Shown piece after piece: positions 12,616 through 12,658 of a stretch of DNA of 12,658 nt; the first letter of the stretch is position 1, and every line of letters starts with the position of its first letter. The translations under genes were made by a program, and so were the position numbers. The notes under the pieces were generated by a model. The model saw only the letters and a program-made list of their open reading frames with translations. It searched no databases and was not told the origin of the DNA. Origin of the DNA: Flemingiibacterium sp045634345 (lineage in GTDB: Bacteria > Bacillota > Clostridia > Oscillospirales > CAG-272); contig JAZRAB010000174.1 of assembly GCA_045634345.1 (NCBI GenBank), positions 1-12,658 on the forward strand, read 5' to 3'.

Positions 12616-12658
12616 TCAATATGAAACGACACCTTTAATCTGTTCCGCCAAATATTCA
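12616..12658 (-). CDS. Possible C-terminal end of a gene entering from the right edge
   Basis: A minus-strand frame gives EYLAEQIKGVVSY and a TGA stop at 12616-12618, followed 12 nt later by the large hairpin at 12553-12604. Only 13 codons are visible, no family can be named, and another frame is also open for 24 codons (stop at 12582). The call rests on plausible composition and position alone. Confidence 0.2.
   Translation of the reverse strand, partial: EYLAEQIKGVVSY

Noticed and set aside
12582..12656. 24-codon minus-strand open frame at the right edge
   Set aside because: It runs through one arm of the large hairpin and competes with a shorter frame ending just before it; no evidence decides for it.
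1..12658. CRISPR array, tRNA, rRNA or transposase
   Set aside because: No regularly spaced direct repeats with spacers, no tRNA-like fold, no rRNA sequence and no transposase motif were seen on either strand.

Overview
The window looks like chromosomal DNA from an anaerobic, low-to-moderate GC member of the Bacillota, most likely class Clostridia (Oscillospiraceae/Ruminococcaceae-like). The evidence is a Gram-positive dcw cluster (mraZ, rsmH, ftsL, PASTA-type PBP, murE), an HPr with both His15 and Ser46, strong Shine-Dalgarno sequences, and a protein built from the Spo0A DNA-binding domain, a domain known from endospore-forming Bacillota. This placement is inferred from gene content. Every gene that can be supported lies on the minus strand, so transcription runs from high to low coordinates.

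Right part (about 9700-12658). At the edge are a possible 13-codon gene end and a long perfect hairpin. Next comes a small gene for a Spo0A C-terminal DNA-binding domain without a receiver domain. It has its own promoter, a helically phased array of four 0A-box-like sequences upstream, and an intrinsic terminator whose hairpin takes in its last codons. After it is a single-gene unit for a cytoplasmic glycoside hydrolase with its own TTGACT-17-TAGAAT promoter and an intrinsic terminator.

Middle (about 5555-9700). A 681-bp gene-free stretch holds a GC-rich, hairpin-dense element with inverted-repeat ends (about 9348-9666) and the ptsH promoter and leader. Then follow ptsH (HPr), a terminator, uvrC (excision repair), a 127-bp hairpin-rich spacer, rsmD (16S rRNA methyltransferase) and coaD (phosphopantetheine adenylyltransferase). 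The last two form a tight pair.

Left part (1-5554). This is a division and wall cluster: mraZ, rsmH, ftsL, a class B PBP with two PASTA domains, and the N-terminal half of murE, cut by the window edge. The mraZ promoter (TTGCAT-17-TATAAT) is preceded by about 85 bp of phased A-tracts and followed by GGTG boxes at 10-bp steps, which fits autorepression by MraZ. Together these genes control and carry out septal peptidoglycan synthesis: MurE makes precursor, the PBP crosslinks, FtsL is a divisome scaffold, and MraZ and RsmH lead the operon.

The most unusual content is the receiverless Spo0A-type regulator with its phased 0A-box-like array, the inverted-repeat noncoding element, and the mraZ control region. 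No CRISPR array, tRNA, rRNA or transposase gene was seen.
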